This document shows, piece by piece, positions 45,475-59,226 of a DNA stretch of 64,000 bases. The notes below the pieces were generated by a model. That model saw only the letters and a program-made list of their open reading frames with translations. It was not told the origin of the DNA and ran no database searches. The number at the start of each line of letters is the position of its first letter. Positions within the stretch are counted from its first letter, which is position 1. The position numbers were made by a program, and so were the translations under genes. The DNA is from Marasmius tenuissimus. Taxonomy: Eukaryota > Basidiomycota > Agaricomycetes > Agaricales > Marasmiaceae. The stretch spans positions 3,472,001 through 3,536,000 of the forward strand of contig JAQOTA010000052.1 in assembly GCA_029532415.1 (NCBI GenBank). The letters run 5' to 3'.

Positions 45475-47393
45475 ATGACCACCAGCAGGCGGGTCTATAT
45501 GTATGCATTGTTCATCATTTATGGCATGACCAAGAATGAGTTGTGGTCAAAGCTAATACCCAAAACTCAAACTATTTGGGATTCACAGTTCATTGTTCAT
45601 TCCCATTGTTTTCCTCGTGTCAATGGTTATCCAACCGCATATAAACAGCATGGGCTGAATTGTACGTTATTCTTTGCTCTTGTCTCTTGGGTCCCCAGTT
45701 CGGACTGTTCACTATGGCGAATCCTGATGGAAAGAACGGTTACAGCAATGGAAATCGTGTGTATAACTAGAATCTTCAATCCTTTTCACTTTTGCTCATT
45801 CAAATTTCTCCTACATCTTGACAGAGCTGGATGATAACGAGCTTCGGGAGGAATTATTGAAGCTATCGACCGAGATGCTGTCCCAGGATCAAGCACGCGC
45901 CCGTCTGAAGGCAAAATTCAACTACTCAATTGGGTACGATCTTCCTTCTCTGATGGAAATTCTGCGTATTGCTAAACCTCTGGCATAATAAACCCAGTCG
46001 GAGCAAGTACTTCACATTGATGTCGAAATTCAACATCCCGACTCCCCGCCGAAATGCCAAGACCATGCCTCCGGAGTTGATGAAAAGTTTGGTTTTAGAG
46101 AAACTTGACGAAGATGTCTCTCGGCGAAATGGTCCGAACACTATACAGAACAAGTTAGCCCGCAATGGTGTCCCCCTTCCCCGGTATGCAATGAATAAGT
46201 TAAATCTATTATGACTCAGTACTCATGCACTTTGTTATCACTACAGCGACATGATACGATTGACACAGAAGGAGGCACAAGGACCGGCTGCTGCTATTCA
46301 ACGGATGCCAGGATATGGAAAGCCAAAGGTTCCCCGTGGAAAGTTGCTCATTATTGGCCCGTTCCAAGAAATTCACACAGATGGGCACGAGAAGTATGCT
46401 CGTCAGGCTTTACGGATGGGGGATTGTACTATTGGGATATACGGCATGCGGGACCATGTTGGCTTCATTCATTTGATGAAGACAGTTCCCGACGCACGCG
46501 AGGGGGCAGCAGTGGGTCATCTGCATCTTGACATGATTGTTGGCACAGGATATCGTACGTTTCAACCAAGACAGATATTTATTGTCGAAGTTTATCTGAC
46601 TTTCTTTCAATAGGAGCTGCAGTGCAGATGACTTATGATCTTGGACACGAAACCAAGGAGATGAAAAGGCAGCAATTTACCATCCGGTGCGCTCAGCTTC
46701 AAAACTTCTCTCTTTCCGTACTTTTATCAACCGTACCCTTTCAGGGAGCACTGCTCTGGTCTAGACCCTGATGAGTTTCCAGTTGTATGGGAGACCAAAA
46801 GTACACATAACATCAGTATTGAGAGTGCTTGGAAATGGTTCCGCCAGTACAACGGTATTGGGATTCGTGACATTATTGAGCAGGGCAAATCAAATGGGAT
46901 ATTTATCCAATCCAATCCGGTCCACACGTAAGTCACATGCACATTTGTTGGTTGATTTTTGCTTGCATGTCTGACTTTGGTTTCCAGCAACCTTTTCCAT
47001 TGGCTCTTTCCAAAACTTGTTCAGTCATGCTTAGATGACTTCATCGCATACTGGAATACGCACAAGATACGGAAACAGAACTCCCCACTGAGCGGAATCA
47101 CACCGACACACGCTATGGAATGCCCTGAGCAGTACGGGATGGTCAGTGGTGCTATAGATGTACCGCCAGACCTTATTGAAGAACTTCGTTCGCGACTCCC
47201 AGATCGGAACGAGGTTTTCCGATGGGTAAGCGACGATTTTGAGATCATGGCAGGGGCAGCATACGATATGATCGGGCGCCCATCTCTGGTCGGACCAGCG
47301 GCAATGAAAAAAGGCTGGGAGATCTTCCATCAGATGGCGGCTGTAATAGACTCTTTTCACCAGCAGGAGGATGAGGACAAAGGACTCAAGTAG
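45475..47393 (+). CDS. Integrase-core (DDE) domain protein of the Agaricomycete type, possibly disabled
   Basis: Seven exons: 45475-45661, 45825-45933, 45998-46183, 46247-46554, 46614-46686, 46745-46927 and 46988-47393, about 483 residues. The order matches a family of retroviral-integrase-like proteins widespread in mushrooms: YMYALFIIYGMTKNELW, ARRNGP-like SRRNGPNTIQNKLA, EIHTDGHEKYARQAL (first Asp), GHLHLDM, MTYDLGHETKEM (second Asp), HNISIESAWKWFRQYNGI (Glu), LFHWLFPKLVQSCLDDF, YWNTHKIR and PEQYGM. Such proteins look derived from transposons and their host role is unknown. The first splice is a problem: exon 1 ends in T and exon 2 begins AG, so the joined codon reads TAG. A G at 45661 would give Glu, as expected before LDDNEL. 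Either this copy is dead or the true first exon differs. Confidence 0.75.
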
Positions 47394-50300
47394 TTGATTC
47401 GATAAGGGTTTATGGTTGAACTTGTGACTTGGGACCTACATAAATTCCTATTAGTATGTTGTCTGAACTTGGTTAAGCCGTGCTAGATAACTTGAGAGAA
47501 TTTGAACATCACTCTTAGTACCGATGCTGCACAGGGATAGCATACACTAAATGACGTCATTAAGTTGCGAATTTTTTGGAATCCTTCACAACTTAATGAT
47601 GTAGCAGGGCCACAGCATCCCGAGGGCCCACTGCTGTGTCGGCAAACAACTCCTCATCCCATCTCACTCCTATAAAGACTGGTTAATACTTGTACTAAGG
47701 GTCAAGAGTCAAGTATAGTATAGTGTCTACACCTCTGGTCACTCGAACCAATCACAATGGCGCAGAGTTGGGACAATAGTAGGACAATGGTAGAAATCAA
47801 CCGTGGACTTCTCGCCGACCTTACAGGTCCCTGAGCCTTCCATTTATGAATCCGGACATTATTTTGCTTCTCCTATTCAAGCATTCACCATGATAGAATA
47901 CTCCTTAAGACTGTTGAAATTCTTCTTCACATTCTATTTGGAGAGGGGCTACACGGCTTTCGCTTGAGGTGCCGATATCGATCAAATCTGTAGGGACGCA
48001 GGAAAGACAGCGAGCGGCACTAGCCACTTGTTGAGCAGGTAGTCCGGTTGATATTTTCCGGCAGTCATTACAGTTTGTCCTGGAGAGACCGACGCTAAAG
48101 CCCCGACCCAAGCCACTGCCTACCACATCGAGGGCGACCGGCGATAACGGTTATGGAAGAAGAAGAAAAAATGGGTCGAGCGCCAATCGTGAACGAGAGA
48201 CACTCCATGTTCAACACCTAGATGATCCACCGCGTAGGTCAGGACAAAGCAAACGTTATCGTGGTCTAGATCAGATTAACTAGAGCGAATATGAGTCTTG
48301 AGAAGAGGTCATCAAATGAGCAGAAGCGTTGGCTGAACTCACTTGGCAATGTTATGGCACACAACATTATCCCCAGGGTAAGAATCTGCATCCTGTGGGC
48401 TAGAAATACCCAGAAACTTTGAAAGAAAGGTTCATTTGACCTACGGTGGTCCGGCGGCGGTCCGGAGGCACAGTAAGAATGTGGATCTCGGTAAGTTCTG
48501 ATCGGAAAGGCCCTCTCGGAAGGCACGATTCACCTCGAATCGGAGGTGCATCCAATCGAGACTGGCCTGCAAATACAGAATCTAAGTATCCTCCGCTAAG
48601 AGGGCGAAGGGCTCATATGCTAATCGGGTGGGGTGCTTGAGCAACGAGAATTCCATCCGTCATGGACTGCCAAACCGGATCGCCGTTCCTATTTTCAAGC
48701 GTCTGCTACGCAAGCCTATGCGGTTCTGCGTCTTTCTCTACCTCAAGGCCTCAAGCTGGCCTGACTCCCCATGTCCAGCGCGTCAACTAAACCCAGTCCA
48801 TATCACTCGAGTCTCGGTCTGACCGGAAGAGCGGAAGAAAACCACCATTCTCTATATATATTACTTAGTTCGTTTCCAATCAACTATGGATCTTTTGTCG
48901 GTCATCTAGATTTCTAGTCTCGTGAGCGAGCGCGATTGTTTTGGAGGCTACAGAGGTACAGCGGCCCTGTTGAAATGGAGATTGAACATGGGGCTTATCA
49001 AGCGAAGAGTTGGATCAACCCACCGAAGACACACGTTGTACCACTGAGTACCGGAAATAAAGATATCGGCTTAACCTTGAGCCGACTGTTCGTGAAATTG
49101 AAAGACATTCAGAACCATGGCCCATGGGGTTCATGAGCGTCGCTGATAGAACATCACCGTGAGAGTTTCACACTGAGCACAGGCGAATATCATGTGACCG
49201 GACCGCAGGGCCCGTGCTCGCGATCAGATTATTTGAATTCAATGGTTCAAGCCTTCAAGCTTCAAGGTTGGTTTCTTGTTGGCCTCTTGAACGCCCATTC
49301 CGAAACTCCATGTCACCTTTCCCAAATCTTTGGACCCTTTGGGCCTCTCGTACCGCACGTAATGCGAACTCCCAAGCTCTTCAAATCGCACTCCTCCCCA
49401 GCAAGTTGAAAAAAATATATACTGTGCTACGAGGATATGCAACTCCCAATCATCAGTGTCGAGTTTCCGCTCCGTTGATGAGCTACGCTTCCAGTCACAT
49501 CATCAACAACGGATCTCGACCTTAGAGTCTATCAGGAACTCATTAGACAATCAAGTTCTTGGCCGCTGGACGTCATAGATTCCCAGGTCTTTTATCACCG
49601 TTCTGAAGCCGGGCTTCTATGATTGCAATCTACGCCTCGTCGGTCGCAGCACGCTACCGGAGGGAAGCCTCGCACTTTTGGGAAGATCATGGCACGATAA
49701 CGCTTAGGTCGGTCTCCCACTCCACCAGAACGTCTTTGCTCGACCGTGTCTTATGATCATGACGACTGGCTCGACTCAGTGCTGGCGGCGAGAAAATGCA
49801 AGATATATAGATACTTTTCTCCTACAGCTTCCGGGCAGAAGGAGCGAAGACACTACGAGCGGTCACGACGGAAACCGGGTTTTTCGGGTCTCTGGTCAGT
49901 TCGAAGCTGGTGTTGAATGTATCCATTACTTCTTACTGCTCGATAGACTTCGAGGTTGTGATTCATCTTCTTCGTCGTCATTCCGTACACGGACCCAGCA
50001 ACAACCTCCGAAGTCCATGTGAGAGAAGCTTCGGAAATCTTCTGTGTTCCTCGACATAGAACTCGATGTCGACGTCATCTTCATTGACGAGGAGAAGTAT
50101 TCATATGACTACTAGTTAGGGATAGTCTTGGACAGGTACGCATAGATATTCGACTGAGCTCCAAAGTCACTTTCAGCCTGTGGGGAAGTACTGACGAATT
50201 TACCTTGCGTCCGACTTATCCCTGGCAGTTGAAGCATCAATCTAATTTGGAGTGTCGGGGAATCTCCCACCGTCGTTCTGAAATCTGTATGGGCCGACTC

Positions 50301-52099
50301 GGAGGGCTCCTACATAGATCTTTTGATGGACCTGGTCGAACTCTGGTCCCTTCAATCATTGGAAGGTCAAAGCGGGGCATCAAGAAAGCTCCTCGTCAAG
50401 ACTCAAATCCATGAACCTGTATGCTTCTTGCCCCTTCAGACCCACATGTACCCATACGACGTCGATACCATTCGATTTCCTTGAGTCTCAATACATTTAC
50501 TTACATTAGCTTCCACAGATTGCGGGCGTCCGAAGGAAGGTGACTGCTCAGTCGACGTGGCCTCATCGCAGTCATCTGGACATGATCAACGGACGTTCGC
50601 GATAGGTGGGTTCGGAATTCTCTTGGAAGTTGAGTCATAAGATCACCACCATTAGCTCGAGCGCCGCGGTGAATGCTGAAGCTAGTGGGTGGAAAATCCG
50701 AAGATGGCCCGAGTCGACACAGCAGAACGGCGACATGGACTGAATGCGGATGCGACACAAGGCAGTGGCCTGCAGAGGTATCCAACTCGCCCGAGTCGCT
50801 CAGGGAGATTGGTATTTCCATCGCTAGTTTCATCTCTCAACTCCAGCACCACAAGTCTGTCGCTACGGCGATCAAAGAAATGTGTTCCTCCCCTCCTTAT
50901 CTCCGACTACTTACTCCAAAGCCAAGTTATCGGTCCAATCTTTACAATACTTTGACGGACTTCACGGTCCTGGTGTATGATTTCGTTAACGGACAATGGT
51001 GCGTATTGAGCTTACCCCGATGAGAGAATTCGATCGAAGACTAAATGTCAGTGTAGCACCAAAGATGGCACCTTCAGGGAGTAATGAATGGCTTTAGGCT
51101 TGAGGCGTCGTTCAGCAGATCCACTAATGAATACATATATAATGTTCCCCGCTCCCGAGGAGCCAGGACCTCAGAAGATGAACCTGCAAACACTCGAAAA
51201 AGTCCTTTCTCGGCCTATCTGCCGGCGAAATTCGCGCAGATAGGGTCGTGTGATCTATGGTGGAGCTTGCGGGTGTATTCAAGTATGCTGCCATTCAATT
51301 CGACAGAATTAGGGGAAAGCCTCGAGCTTTCGCCATGAATTTGATTCATAACTCTGCCTCCATCCCTGCGGAGGCAAACGATGGCATACGAACAACGAGC
51401 GGGTCGGGAGTTGGTAGGCACAGCCAATCAGGAAGAAAAAAGCGTTTACCGTCAGGACAGACCAGCTCCAGCACATGTAATAACCCACGCGCTCAACGGA
51501 CTGTCAGATCGTTACACAGTTTATGGACTGTGCTCAGCGATTTATAGGCCCCCATGTCGTTTCTGGCAAGCGCCACTTCCCCACAGCTCCACCAGAAACA
51601 TGAGAAACACGTGGCGGTCCAACATGCAACCGACCTTCCTAACTGGGCATAATATCGGCAATGTCATACCGACATTTCGGAACCCGGCTGTGTTCTGGAG
51701 AATTCCCTTATAACAGTCTCAGACCGATGGGAGCTTCTGTATCCGGGGAACCAGAAAACACAGTCGAGCTAAAGGGCCAATCCACCTATAATAACATCGG
51801 CTTATACTCGATCAAGGAGCACGCTGCGTGTTGGTGAGTCTACTTTCTGGCGAGGTTTCTTAGAAGCTAATCTAGCCGTTTTGACATGTACCCAGAATAC
51901 AGCTTGCAGGCAGGCCCGCTACTCTTCAGTGCTTCTGTTTCCAGACCGGAGTCGAAGTGGAACAATTACGATCCTTCCTCCTCTCGACGCTCCATCCTCA
52001 TACTGCGCCACGACCTTCAAATTCTCGTCCTTACTGCGCACATCAACACTTCTCTCTCTACCCTTCCACCAAAGAGAAGGGTCTACAGCAGCATCCAGA
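47394..52099. other. Gene-poor stretch, no supported gene
   Basis: Short open frames occur on both strands (for example near 47905-48526 minus, and a ~90-codon open stretch on the plus strand at about 50230-50500), but none has a recognisable domain or plausible splicing. An inverted repeat with a TGACGTCA palindrome is at 47551-47599. Decayed genes or transposon remains are possible. Confidence 0.4.
47557..47599. repeat. Inverted repeat TCATTAAGTTG with 21-nt loop
   Basis: Arms at 47557-47567 and 47589-47599 are exact reverse complements of 11 bp. The left arm overlaps a 10-bp palindrome ATGACGTCAT (47551-47560) that contains a CRE-type TGACGTCA. It lies about 160 bp after the integrase stop, so it might act in 3'-end formation or mark an element end. 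Confidence 0.6.
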
Positions 52100-52810
52100 A
52101 TGGTTCGCTCGATATTGAAATCCAAATCCCCTCGACCCGAATCCCCACAGTCGTCTCAGCCCTCGCCATCAATATCCTTTTCCAGAGCACGGCATCCTCG
52201 ACTCACCCCATCTACTCCCAATCATCTCTTTTACGACAAGCAAGTCTTACCCTTCACCACATCTCCTCCCACACCGCACGTTCACTTTCCTCCTACTCCC
52301 ACCATCGTCTCCTCCACCCATGCGGCCCTTCCATCAACAATATATGACCGGGCGCCCATTCAAGTCAGCCCGAATTCCTGTGCATTGCCGGAACGTGGGG
52401 GCCGGGTGGTAAGGGGGAGCGCCCCCGCAGTTTGCATGAAGGGTGGAATTAAGCATGACGAGTGCAAGGGCAGTTACTTCCATCCGTTTGCTTTCGAAGC
52501 TTGCGAGCCGGAAGATCTCCCTTCCCCTACATCCGTTCCCCAACTCATCCCAGATATGAGCTCTGCCTCTGAATCTGAGGAGTCGATGGACGGCCACTCT
52601 TCACCGCACTTTTCACCCATACCCACCATGCATCCCGTACCGCCAACGGCTATGTCATTTTTACCTTATGGCGGATCGGCGAGGAAAGGAGACGCGCCTG
52701 GTCGGCCCAGGTTAAAGAGACGAAAGACTCCTGGCTCTACCTTTTGTCATACGAAGCGAGCCAGCATCGAAGAACCTCCGTCGTTGGATGGGTGTCTGGG
52801 CGGCTTTTGA
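52100..52810 (+). CDS. Conserved hypothetical Ser/Pro-rich protein
   Basis: A single-exon frame of 236 residues starts MVRSILKSKSPRPESPQ. It contains HVHFPPTPTIVSSTH, YDRAPIQVSPNSCALPERGGR and KGSYFHPFAFEACEPE, then an acidic/Ser patch (SSASESEESMDG) and a basic PRLKRRKTPG stretch near the end. I recall fungal hypothetical proteins with the HFPPTP and CALPERGGR motifs; no function is known. The frame is open for 73 codons upstream (from 51881). The start at 52100 was chosen because the typical motif order of such proteins begins there and the upstream part looks like leader sequence. Low complexity and short motifs suggest a disordered regulatory protein. Confidence 0.65.
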   Translation: MVRSILKSKSPRPESPQSSQPSPSISFSRARHPRLTPSTPNHLFYDKQVLPFTTSPPTPHVHFPPTPTIVSSTHAALPSTIYDRAPIQVSPNSCALPERGGRVVRGSAPAVCMKGGIKHDECKGSYFHPFAFEACEPEDLPSPTSVPQLIPDMSSASESEESMDGHSSPHFSPIPTMHPVPPTAMSFLPYGGSARKGDAPGRPRLKRRKTPGSTFCHTKRASIEEPPSLDGCLGGF

Positions 52811-53727
52811 AAAGCTCAGCCCGTCCCCGTTTTTCCGAAACGTGTTTCCTTAGGCTACCCGTCAACCTATTTATCCCTAATCACAACTGTACAACCACTT
52901 GCATTACCCCTCAACGCCTAACGCTCAATACCCCTGCCTGATGTGTCCGTTGTTTCCTCCTGCATATACGAACACGAATCAACCCTCACACTCTTTTAAT
53001 CCCTAATCATTGTTGTTCCCACCTCCATTACGCCGAAAGTCGCTCTACATTTTTGAGCTCGGCTGCTGTAGAATCATTTTACATGTACATAAGCTATTTC
53101 GTCTTCTCTGGCAACGTTTGAATACAGAAATAATCATGATTCTCCATATCCATGTTCGAATGGTTTCATGTTGGTCGGCGCTCAAGGCCCCATGAGCTCG
53201 CCCACACTGAATGTTTACTACTTGGGGTTTATATCTATATGGCTAGAAGGGCCTCATCTCAAACTCAAGCTCCAGAAGGCGAGCGAAACTATATTTCGGG
53301 GATCACCGAGTGACCTCGCGATCGCGTGCGAAAGTACATTTCTCTCGCAGGTTCAGCCCTTGTTACGATCTCACCCAACGAACACTCGGTTCAGGACAGA
53401 CTGTCTCGAAGAGATTGAACTTGGTCCTTGCATACCCAGTGTCAAGTTTCCTTACCCATCGCGGGTCCATTCCCGCCGCAGGCCCAACTTTAAGGGGGTC
53501 GCGCATAGCATGCGCGCCGTGCATAGCTCCTACTAACGTGGTAAACCTTACGCAGCCAATCATATTCAGCCTCCGGAGCGTGAGGTAGATTTTGTTGTTG
53601 TTCTTATCAACTGCAGTCCGGATCACAGTAGGTCTAGTGTGTCCTAGTTTGTTTCTGTCTTGCAAACTTACAGGCACGCACTGTAAATCTTTACAGCTGG
53701 GTCCACCAGGGTACGGTTCACCGTTGT
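52811..53727. other. Intergenic, no recognisable gene
   Basis: This stretch lies between the hypothetical gene and the third EthD gene. Only short overlapping frames are seen. Confidence 0.45.
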
Positions 53728-53735
53728 TATAAAGG
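53728..53735 (+). promoter_or_regulatory. TATA box of the third EthD gene
   Basis: TATAAAGG lies 54 bp before the ATG at 53782. Confidence 0.6.
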
Positions 53736-53781
53736 CACTCACTCGTCGATACTTCGTCATTAGACTCTTCCGGTCCGCATC

Positions 53782-54933
53782 ATGCGTTCATTCTTCGTCG
53801 GTCTCTGCGCTCTCCTCAGCGTCGCCACTGCAGGCCTGGCTATTCCTCAGCCTCTGTCTGCTCGCCACCCACCCGTTCCAGTTGAGCCTGGTCATGTTCG
53901 GCTGCTGATCTATCTCAAGAAACGCGACGACATCAGTTTCCAACAATTTTCCGATCATTGGCGTGTGATTCACCCACCTCTCTTCCTGGACACCAAGGCC
54001 GTGAAGGAAAACGTTACGAGATACGAACAGGTCTGTTCGCCTTTTCCAACGTTAAGTACAACCTCTGACAGGTTGTCACAATTCTATAGTACCATGTCAA
54101 TCAAGAGTGGAAACAGAAACTTATCCAAGAAGGAAAAAGCGTTGCCCCGAATGTCGATGGCATAGTCCTCATCGAAGCGGAGTCGATGGACAGGGCCCTG
54201 TCGGTCAGTTAAACCTACAACCATCGTTTCGACCCCGCTAATCACTGAATCAAACGAATGTTTAGGCATTCTCCGGTGATGAATACGTCGAGAAGGTGTT
54301 CCCAGACAGCGTGCAGTGGTCCGACGTCAGTAGCAACATCGTCGCTTCTTCGTTCCAAATCGCCACCGTCTTCGACAAGGAGCCTAAGCCTGTTCCGGCC
54401 TCTCAGCTTGGAGTCATTCGTACCGACATACAGACTCTCTTGGTTGACGTCGAGAGGAAAAGCGGTATGAGCGTTTCTGAGTTCGGCACCTATTGGAGGG
54501 AAGTGAACGCTCCCCATCTGCAACATTTGATGGAGGAGACTGGAGCAGGTGCTGGGCTCACGAAGAATGAGCTGGTGGGTTTCTCATGATACAATATTTA
54601 CCGTTTTGCTCGAGCTCACCCGACATTGATATAGCTCACTGTGGATCCTGACGTTGGTAACACCCCGACTCCTTTCCCTATCGAGGCCGTCAGCTACGAT
54701 GGAATGAGTGTTTTCAACGGACCTTCGTTCCAAACGATTTTCGAGGTCAGTTTGCCCTTGGGACGTCGACGAATCTGAGTGCTGACAACGAAAATACTCC
54801 CCTTAAACAGAACCTCAAGGACCAGAGATTGGTCTCGTTCTTCCAACAAGACGCACCTAACTTTGTCAACGTGGACAGGCCTATAGGATACCTGCCTGTC
54901 GATGTGGTTACTTTCAACATTGACAGGTCTTAG
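53782..54933 (+). CDS. Secreted double-EthD-domain protein, third paralogue
   Basis: Five exons, all joined in phase 0 (53782-54030, 54090-54203, 54266-54574, 54635-54745, 54811-54933), give 301 residues. A signal peptide (MRSFFVGLCALLSVATAGLA) precedes the first EthD module (HVRLLIYLKKRDDISFQQFS with DHWRVIHPPLFLD) and a second one (VERKSGMSVSEFGTYWREVN). The last exon ends VDVVTFNIDRS, like the VDVVSFQIPK end of the paralogue at 7720. The exon plan and splice positions match that gene, so both derive from one ancestor. No lesion was seen. Substrate unknown; a secreted alpha-beta-barrel protein is the safest description. Confidence 0.85.
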
Positions 54934-55113
54934 TTGAGCTGAATTTGAACATAGTTACGATATCTTACTATCACAGTATTGAATAATGATGATGCTAGCA
55001 TACAACATTGATGAGGGTTTGAGAGTCTAAATGTTCGACCGTGTAGGAAGTTGAATTCGGTGACGACGGACGACGATCTTATCCCCAAAAGGACACGGCA
55101 GTCCCAGTTGTGG

Positions 55114-56340
55114 CTAGATGAGGCTAACCACGTTGAGGGGCAGTATCATCGGGGATTGACTGATGCTCTTGGCGAACTTGTCCTCATCTGGACCCGCAAC
55201 TTGCCGGAACTCTTCGTTGATATAGATAAGCTAAAATAGGCCGTGTCAGTCTTCAATCAAGAAAAACAGAGCCGAAACTCACGTCAAAGATCTCCTCGAG
55301 AGAGGTAGACTGAGCAACTACGACCCCGTCGGATTCCAGGCGATTTTGACATTTCATAGTTGGATGCGGAAACTCGGGAACAGGGTTGGAATGAAGATGC
55401 AGCTAATTTTGCTCCGCCGAAGAAGGGTTAATTCGAGTATCACCGATGTGATGCCGCCCTTACCTGCTCGTACAAGGTAATCTTTTCCCGTGCGATTGGG
55501 ATATCAGTAACCAGTTTGGAGTGCGTCTCTAACCAATATCGATCGAATTGCTCGAAGGTGAGTTCATCCTGTTTGGTCACATTCAAAAGGAGTCGTCCAG
55601 AGTTTTCATCGAAAGTGGGGGTCGTGCTATTGAGATTTCTGATTCGATCCGGCGTAGTATTGTTGATGAAAGTGGTGCTGTGGAAGTATCCATACTTGAT
55701 TGAGTCCATATCGAACAGGCGCGATTCGGATGGGACGACTTTCTCTTGGTATTCAGCGTCATCAAAGACCTGGCAGTAGACCGGCACGGGTTCAGTATCC
55801 CTTAGGAGAGTCGCGAATCTCCCACCTCGCGTAGTTTATCGATAGAGTCGATCTCAAAAAGGGTCACACCGTCATAGTTGTCTGGTACGTCGATTCCCAT
55901 TGCCCGAAGCTTTGGTTTTATTTCGTGGTTTACATGAAGCTGTACGGAAGATGTGGGATCCATCATGATGACCCAAGTTCAATCCGACAACCGACACTCA
56001 CCTGTTCGTAGCGTCGGATGTTCCTCTGAATCGCCCCGATGGAACAGACCAGAGGACCGTGAGTCTCACGCCATCGTCGACTAAATTCACTAGGTGGGGT
56101 GATGTCGAGGTTGTGTTTAACGAATATAAGAACTTGAAGTTGTGGCTGGGAAGGAGGAGGACTCGAAGCTGGGGCAGTCTGCATAGTACCAGTCTGGTTA
56201 GCTCGAGCTTCGTTACTCGACTTATAGTGCTGCAGACTTGACGTTGATCGCATCCGAAAAGCTCGAAAGTTCAGCCTCGAAGTCACTACTGGCAGGGCCG
56301 AATGTCCGCCGTTGAACAAGCAATTGAACACTTTGGCCAT
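55114..56340 (-). CDS. Double-EthD-domain protein, fourth paralogue, without clear signal peptide
   Basis: Five exons on the minus strand (56340-56002, 55939-55826, 55769-55464, 55402-55283, 55230-55114), all phase 0, give up to 331 residues. The first module has LQVLIFVKHNLDITPPSEFS with RRWRETHGPL; the second has KQDELTFEQFDRYWLETHSK. The C terminus (LPLNVVSLI) aligns with the VDVVTF ends of the other copies. Unlike them, the N terminus lacks a convincing signal peptide, and a start at the internal Met at 56182 (MQTAPASS) is possible. It is convergent with the third paralogue, with 180 bp between the stop codons. It is the most diverged copy, suggesting an older duplication and perhaps an intracellular role. 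Confidence 0.78.
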
Positions 56341-57503
56341 CAGGTGGCCGTTATGTCACCAATCTGGCCTTGTAGACCAGTCACTTCCTTTGTTAGATTA
56401 TCTTTCTAGCTGATGAAGTATATGATTGCCCTTTGTGGTCAAACAACCCCACTGGCCGCGCCCGGAGCGGAAGAATGTCCAGAAACAAACAGATCTATGG
56501 TCTGTCCTTAGATATATCGGCCGTCAAGCGCCTAATAAGGAGACAATTAGTTGGAAAAGATGGTCCGCGTTTGTGGCCAGATACTGTACCATGGATATTC
56601 GGAGGTCAATTTTCATCATACGACCGATTCACGGCGAGAGGAAGACACCGCTTGCTCATGAGGTAGATGAGCGGATCCAAACATCGGGAGGGGGTTTTGG
56701 ACGAACAGCTGTGAAATTCAGGGTTTAAGATAGGATCAACGGCAAGGCAGGGTGCAGGAGACGACATGTATGAACAGAGATGTAAGAAACGGTCAATAGG
56801 AAAACTGAATCTCTCCCGATGTTGAAATCCGCTCATCTATCTCATGAGCAAGCGATGAACTTTCTCTCGTCGTGAATTGGCCCTGCCAGTAGTGATTAGT
56901 ACTTCGAAGAATAGACGTGAAGCGAAGCAAACCCGAACTTGAAGAGAATCGCGATTTGAGCAACGTTCGATTTCGATTGGTCTAGAGCTTGATAAAGAAC
57001 TTGGCAAACGTATCGGTTTTTTTAGTGTTCTTGTCTGAGGTGTTCAAAGTCGTAACCCGCTGATGCACTTTCAAGAGCATCTTAAAGGCTCTCGATAGTT
57101 CGGGACAAAGAGACGGTCAAAACAAAGCAGGCAGTGCAGTGGCTGTACGCCTTCCCAAAAAGGAAGCTTCCAGCTTGAGAGCCCCGTTCAATGTTCTTCT
57201 TTCTTTTACACCTTCCTGAGTCCCCATAAAATCCCGTAAAATCACAGAGCCTCGGTGATGTATATCGAAGAAGGTATGTCACAAAAAAACCGAGAAAACG
57301 CGGACGAGGAAGCGTAGAAAAAAATAAAACGTATCTTCCGTCTTCAAAGGGCCTTGATTTGGGCTGGTTTGTGCGTGAGAATTTATGTTGGACACTTTGG
57401 GGGGCTGGAAACGAGAAATTCCGCATCTCTTTCTTTCCTCCCCCCATCAAGACCACCAACACTCGTCCTCAAGAACCTCGAATTCGACCTTCAGATCATC
57501 CAA
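56341..57503. other. Intergenic, contains the histone H3 promoter
   Basis: No supported gene. The last ~100 bp before the H3 ATG is C/T-rich (CTTTCCTCCCCCC-like), as is common upstream of highly expressed fungal genes. No clear TATA box was identified. Confidence 0.4.
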
Positions 57504-58402
<899 letters not shown>

Positions 58403-59226
58403 GCCACCATCCTCTCTGTTGTCGCTAGCGTAGCATGTGGCCATAGACCCCGAGGTCGTCGTCATCGTTGGCGACATATAGTTTCTTGTTTATCCTAGCT
58501 TACACTTACTTCCTCTACTGTCCTCTACTACTTCGTCACTATGTGTTCGTATGACCTTTTCAACCTTTTTGGCTGACACCATTGGCGTTGCTGTACCACC
58601 TATTCCCTCTCTCACTCTCTCTGTCTCCTCTCGCTGTGTGTATATGAACTATGTTTATTGGATTGACTACGAATATATTCACCTACGGGTCTAAGCTTCA
58701 TGGCCTATGATCAACTATGATTGCGTCGGTTCAAACTTTCCCCAGTTCGGAACCGGGTGCCTCATTGTAGGTTCCTAATCAGAAGGTGAGTACGCTGCAG
58801 GTAAGTATGCTGTTCCTTGCAGGCGCTCTGAGTCTGATATTCTTGAGGTCCTTCTCACACTTTGCTTGACATATATGTAGATGACAATTCCTCCCTTGCC
58901 CAGATTCATAAATCCCGGGTTCAACGGAATGAAACCTTGACAATAGCTATGATGAACAAGATGAGTACAGGTGTCAGTATCAGCGCTGACAACCTACTTC
59001 CATACCCACTTGAAGAGTCAGAGCGCCCGACGGCAGGAGCGTTATCGGAGTCAGCTTTAAGCGCCCATCATACAACCTCATCCAGTAACCACCATCAACG
59101 CCTCATGCTGATCTCGTGCCCCGCTCAATTGACGCCCTAGTCAGTTTTGGGTAGATATACAATGGCTTCATCAAACAGGTAACTATACAGCCCTTGACCC
59201 GTACCGTATACTGACTTCTCGTGTCG
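58403..59226. other. Histone H3 3' flank and leader of the next gene
   Basis: No domain-bearing frame. A short open stretch at 58862-59140 is unsupported. An ATG at 59162 followed by a GTAACT donor could be a tiny first exon of the helicase/AAA gene, but the simplest join gives the wrong frame. Confidence 0.4.

Noticed and set aside
47905..48526. Possible minus-strand exons with a hydrophobic segment
   Set aside because: I could not join them to a meaningful protein, and the hydrophobic stretch is short.
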